This document shows, one piece after another, positions 5,505 through 8,485 of a stretch of DNA of 8,485 nt. How positions within the stretch are numbered: the first letter of the stretch is position 1; every line of letters starts with the position of its first letter. The stretch is from Lachnospiraceae bacterium. Lineage in GTDB: Bacteria > Bacillota > Clostridia > Lachnospirales > Lachnospiraceae. The stretch is taken from assembly GCA_029068665.1 (NCBI GenBank), contig JAIECC010000342.1, positions 1 through 8,485 of the forward strand. The letters run 5' to 3'. A program made the translations under genes and the position numbers. The notes beneath the pieces were generated by a model, which worked only from the letters and a program-made list of their open reading frames with translations, ran no database searches and was not told the DNA's origin.

Positions 5505-7091
5505 ATGATTAGAAAGAAGATAAAGCAAGCAGCATTCGGTATGAGTCTGTTATCCGTTTTTATGATAACCGGCTGCCTGCAAACACCGGATGTGGAATAT
5601 GTTGCCAATAAAGAAGGGCAGGATACGTTGATTTCCGATAATGCCATAGTGGATAATGGAATTCCCATTTCCCAGCAGGTACAGGCACCCTCAAGGGCAA
5701 CGGGAATCTGTGAAAAGGTCAATGAGTACACCAGTATTGAAGTGGACGCGGATGTAATCGTGCCTTCCGGTACTACCGTGCCGGTATATACGGTTGCACC
5801 TATGCGGATAGATGCAGAAGTGGTGGAAGCATGTACCGGAACCTTATTTGAAACCGGAGAATTTTATAATTTGGAATATGATACCCATACCAACATTCCT
5901 TTTACTGTGGAGGAATTGAATCATGCGATAGAATATTGTACAAAAGCATTGGAAACCGCTGAAATTACAAATGTATCGCAACCGGTACTGGATGAAGATG
6001 GGAATGTCATTGAGATGGACGCAGAATATGCACAAATGCTTCAGGAGCAGCTTGCTTGGATATATCCGGAATTGGAAAGAGTAAGTGCCCTGCCTACGTA
6101 CGGTTCACCGGTCAGCTATGATTTAGGGGTAGAAACCTCTAAAATCGTTATACCACAACAACAAGTGTATGGGGTTGAACTGGATATGGACGGAGAGACT
6201 GTGGATTATGAATATGAATATGCTGCCTTTACCGGCAGGCATAACGGTATCGAATATCATTTGACTATGTTTCAGGATGAATTGAATACAGAGCTCCGGT
6301 TTGAACGGCCGTATCAAAGCCGTCTTTCCAACGGATATGATTTGAGAGAAATTGATTGCATAACGGAATATAATGGAAGCTATATGACAAAAAAGAATAC
6401 CTGTAATTACTCACAGGAAGAAGCAGTTGCCCTGTGTAAGGACTTTCTGGCAGAACTGGGTATTGATAATATGGAAGCGCAGTATGTGACAGATATATAT
6501 CTATTTAAAAATTTTGAGATGGGGAATGAGGAGGAGTTTTTAGGAAAAAAGGGTTGGCGGATATTCTTATACTGGGGGACCGAAGACATGGGAGACTGCT
6601 TTTCACCGTACGACAGGTATTTCAGTGGCCTTTGGAATGGAAACATCTCAGGTTGTACACTTCGAGAAGAACTTCAGGATGCGTATAATAGCTCGAACGG
6701 GAATGAGAACGGCAAATTAAAAACCTGGAGGGGGATGGCAATCTTTTCCATACTGGATGATGGAATTTTAGATGCATGGATTCAGAATCCGGTGGAAAAT
6801 AAAGAATTACTGGCAGAAAACGTAGTATTATTGAATTTCGACCAAGTTCTGGAGCAGGGGATGGCACATCTGGAAACTCTCTATGGAGACTCTGGAAGTG
6901 GTGCCTACGGAAGAAGGGATATAAAAATCAGAGTGATTGAATTAAACTATGCCCGGATGCAATCTCCGGATACAGAAGGAGAATTTGCCATGATACCGGT
7001 ATGGGATTTCAAAACCGGTCCCGATGGAGAATGCATGGTCAGCATCAATGCCATAGATGGCAGTGCTTTTGACCGGAGCCAGGGATACTAG
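5505..7091 (+). CDS. Putative lipoprotein, DUF6034-like
   Basis: A 528-residue protein of unknown function. The N-terminus MIRKKIKQ is a basic region, followed by a hydrophobic stretch and the lipobox ITGC, so C24 should be lipidated and the protein held on the outer face of the membrane. After the Cys, a segment with VANKEGQDTLISDN and then VDADVIVPSGTTVPVYTVAP resembles clostridial lipoproteins annotated as DUF6034; this is from memory of the pattern, so the family call is tentative. The rest is a soluble, acidic, Tyr-rich domain with no catalytic motif I recognise. The start is supported by AGGAGG (5492-5497) 7 nt before the ATG. It follows the structured RNA candidate, which may be its 5' leader. 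The stop shares CTAG with the convergent downstream gene. Confidence 0.85.
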   Translation: MIRKKIKQAAFGMSLLSVFMITGCLQTPDVEYVANKEGQDTLISDNAIVDNGIPISQQVQAPSRATGICEKVNEYTSIEVDADVIVPSGTTVPVYTVAPMRIDAEVVEACTGTLFETGEFYNLEYDTHTNIPFTVEELNHAIEYCTKALETAEITNVSQPVLDEDGNVIEMDAEYAQMLQEQLAWIYPELERVSALPTYGSPVSYDLGVETSKIVIPQQQVYGVELDMDGETVDYEYEYAAFTGRHNGIEYHLTMFQDELNTELRFERPYQSRLSNGYDLREIDCITEYNGSYMTKKNTCNYSQEEAVALCKDFLAELGIDNMEAQYVTDIYLFKNFEMGNEEEFLGKKGWRIFLYWGTEDMGDCFSPYDRYFSGLWNGNISGCTLREELQDAYNSSNGNENGKLKTWRGMAIFSILDDGILDAWIQNPVENKELLAENVVLLNFDQVLEQGMAHLETLYGDSGSGAYGRRDIKIRVIELNYARMQSPDTEGEFAMIPVWDFKTGPDGECMVSINAIDGSAFDRSQGY

Positions 7092-7852
7092 TGCTCTTCC
7101 ATATCCAGAATCATTTGGATAAAGCGGAAGGAGGTTTCCCTGCTTTCCTCCCCCAGAATGGTGGGAATACATAACAGAGGCTGTTCCAGCTGGATTCCGG
7201 TTTGTTCTGCGAATTTCGTACCTGAAATATCAATGGCATAGTAATCGGAATCCTCTACGGGACCCTCACATTCATATAACCGGTCTTTGACGGATTCAAA
7301 AAGCTCGGGCGGTAGAGCAAAATGCAGCTCTGTCAGATAGCCGTCCACAGCATAATATTGAACCACTTCTGCATCGCATATGATGATGTGGGTGGATTCA
7401 TAGTTTAAGTCTGCCATCATTTTTGTATACGAGGTCATGTCATTAGGAGCTGTTTCTTCCAGCTTGATTTCAAAACCGGTATCAATCAGATAACGGGCAT
7501 CCTCCGGTACTTCATAATAGCTTTCGTATAACGCAATGACGGTTTCTGCAAAGGTGGTATTTTCCATATCATTGACCAGAGCGATATCCAGGGCAACAGG
7601 CCGGGTCATAATATAAACCTGACGTATGATCAGCAGAATGGCAGCACAGACCGCTGCCACTGCTATAAACTTCCAGAAATAATAGGTGATAATATATTGT
7701 ACCTTCCGCCAGAAGGTCAGCTCCTGAAGCTTTTCACGCTCCTGCTGACATTTATAGGCACGCCGTTCTTTTGGGGTCATATCCAGAAGGTCTAAGCTAT
7801 CCTCTGTAACTACCGGTGTGTGGGATGTCTGCTGAGTTGTGTTCTTATTCAT
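7088..7852 (-). CDS. Single-pass membrane protein of unknown function
   Basis: A 254-residue protein I do not recognise. Residues 1-55 are cytoplasmic in character, with a basic, charged MTPKERRAYKCQQEREKLQ segment (25-43). A membrane helix runs from about 60 to 77, and residues 85-254 form an exported domain. Parts such as STHIIICDAEVVQYYAVDGY (153-172), DYYAIDISGTKFAEQTGI (203-220) and the final FRFIQMILD recall one lobe of type II solute-binding proteins. This is a weak resemblance and the function is inferred only as extracellular sensing or binding. The Shine-Dalgarno upstream of the start is poor (GAGAGAA). The gene converges on the lipoprotein gene and overlaps its stop by 4 nt, so no separate terminator fits between them. 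Confidence 0.85.
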   Translation of the reverse strand: MNKNTTQQTSHTPVVTEDSLDLLDMTPKERRAYKCQQEREKLQELTFWRKVQYIITYYFWKFIAVAAVCAAILLIIRQVYIMTRPVALDIALVNDMENTTFAETVIALYESYYEVPEDARYLIDTGFEIKLEETAPNDMTSYTKMMADLNYESTHIIICDAEVVQYYAVDGYLTELHFALPPELFESVKDRLYECEGPVEDSDYYAIDISGTKFAEQTGIQLEQPLLCIPTILGEESRETSFRFIQMILDMEEH

Positions 7853-7943
7853 GTCGGTTCTCTCAATTCTTTCTTAGTATTCCATAAAAGTATGGGTTTC
7901 TCTTTATTTAAATCTATTGTTGCATAGAATTACACGAATTGTA

Positions 7944-7957
7944 TTAGAATATTCTAA
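7944..7957. promoter_or_regulatory. 14-bp perfect palindrome, possible operator
   Basis: TTAGAATATTCTAA is a perfect 7+7 inverted repeat about 90 bp before the start of the minus-strand membrane protein gene. It overlaps that gene's weak -35-like sequence. The half-site resembles Fur/PerR-type boxes (TTAnAAT), but those normally have a central base that is absent here, so no regulator is named. Confidence 0.35.
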
Positions 7958-8133
7958 AATTATCCTGTCTTTTTTGTAAAGTGTCTCCGGAAGGGTTGTA
8001 TATTCGGCATGAGTCTGGTGTCTATTATCCTGACGGCGGGTCGTTTGGAAACCCGGCAGAACTATTTCGGTTTTGTCCGCTTTTTCAGTGGCTTCTTCTT
8101 TCCGGGAGGATACCCGGTATAACAGGAAATAAA

Positions 8134-8162
8134 TTGACATTTCCATAGAAAAGTGATATCTT
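8134..8162 (+). promoter_or_regulatory. Promoter of the response regulator gene
   Basis: Consensus TTGACA (8134-8139), a 17-nt spacer, then TATCTT (8157-8162) preceded by TG at 8154-8155, forming an extended -10. Transcription would start near 8169, giving a leader of about 40 nt. This is a housekeeping-sigma type promoter. Confidence 0.75.
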
Positions 8163-8210
8163 ATTTTAGAAAGCAACCTATTAACCTTATGAAGGAAATG
8201 AGGAGATGGC

Positions 8211-8485
8211 ATGGACAAACAGCAGATATTGATTGTAGATGATGAGGAAGTAAATCGCGCAATACTGAAAGAGATGTTTCGGAACGAGTATGAAACGATT
8301 GAGGCGGCAAACGGACAGGACGCAATTCTTCAGATTGAGAAGAATCAAAATATCGTATTAATTTTACTGGATATTGTAATGCCCGTTATGAATGGTTTCA
8401 AGGTTCTGGACTATATGCAGGAGCATAAGCTGCTGGAAGAGATTCCGGTAATATTGATTACCAGCGAAACAGTTCAGGACAGTGA
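8211..8485 (+). CDS. Response regulator, receiver domain (3' end missing)
   Basis: The first 91 residues of a two-component response regulator. Receiver-domain landmarks are all in place: the acidic pair in ILIVDDEE (D10, D11), the phospho-acceptor D54 in LLDIVMPVMNG, and the switch Thr in LITSE (T84). The conserved lysine would lie just past the window. The start is set by AGGAG (8201-8205), 5 nt upstream, and by receiver homology beginning at residue 6; other nearby ATGs are out of frame. The output domain is not visible. The style is similar to Clostridia regulators that carry HD-GYP or GGDEF/EAL output domains, but this is a guess. Its sensor kinase is not in the window. Confidence 0.93.
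   Translation, partial: MDKQQILIVDDEEVNRAILKEMFRNEYETIEAANGQDAILQIEKNQNIVLILLDIVMPVMNGFKVLDYMQEHKLLEEIPVILITSETVQDS

Larger units (their letters stand above)
7853..8210. other. Intergenic region between divergent genes
   Basis: A 358-bp spacer between the minus-strand membrane protein and the response regulator. The part next to the membrane protein gene (7853-7960) is AT-rich and holds a 14-bp palindrome and a weak minus-strand promoter-like pair (TTTAGA at 7953-7958, TGTAAT at 7929-7934, 18-nt spacer). The middle (about 7980-8125) is richer in GC, with small CCGGG/CCCGG hairpins such as 8103-8117, and carries only weak short ORFs. The far end holds the response regulator promoter. I see no tRNA, IS element or CRISPR here. 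Confidence 0.6.

Noticed and set aside
8009..8122. 37-codon plus-strand ORF beginning MSLVSIILTAGRL
   Set aside because: Only a poorly spaced GGAAGGG upstream, no promoter seen, and very Phe/Gly-rich at the end; too weak to call.
7904..8218. 104-codon minus-strand ORF in the intergenic region
   Set aside because: No ribosome binding site before either candidate start, and it runs through the response regulator promoter. The middle part looks somewhat protein-like, so a decayed gene remnant cannot be excluded.

Overview
The window reads as a piece of a Gram-positive Clostridia chromosome, most likely Lachnospiraceae. The reasons are the rnfCDGEAB gene order, AGGAGG-type ribosome binding sites, moderate GC, a lipoprotein resembling the DUF6034 family of these bacteria, and a response regulator of a style common there. 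This assignment is an inference from style; no phylogenetic marker is present.

Positions 1-5134 hold six co-directional, tightly coupled genes for the Rnf complex: rnfC (5' end outside the window), rnfD, rnfG, rnfE, rnfA and rnfB, closed by a strong intrinsic terminator at 5155-5193. The Rnf complex is a membrane-bound ferredoxin:NAD+ oxidoreductase that uses electron flow from reduced ferredoxin to NAD+ to pump Na+ or H+. Nearly all expected redox motifs are visible: two 4Fe-4S motifs in RnfC, Thr-FMN sites in RnfD and RnfG, paired membrane cysteines in RnfA and RnfE, and a cysteine-rich multi-ferredoxin RnfB. Each junction is an overlap or has the upstream stop codon embedded in the next Shine-Dalgarno, so the subunits are probably translationally coupled. 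The odd member is RnfE, which carries an extra C-terminal tail of about 200 residues: a four-cysteine motif, 28-residue acidic/basic tandem repeats and a lysine-rich end.

Positions 5194-5504 lie between the Rnf terminator and the next gene. They hold a consensus -10 box and then a set of nested helices closed by a 9-bp long-range stem (5273-5281 with 5467-5475). This looks like a structured RNA of about 200 nt that I cannot assign to a family. It is either a stand-alone ncRNA or the leader of the downstream lipoprotein gene, and it is the best candidate for something undescribed here.

Positions 5505-7091 encode a 528-residue lipoprotein. It meets, tail to tail and sharing a CTAG at the stop codons, an opposite-strand gene (7088-7852) for a single-pass membrane protein of unknown function. 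A 358-bp spacer follows with a 14-bp perfect palindrome and a good extended -10 promoter. That promoter drives a response regulator whose receiver domain begins at 8211 and runs off the end of the window.
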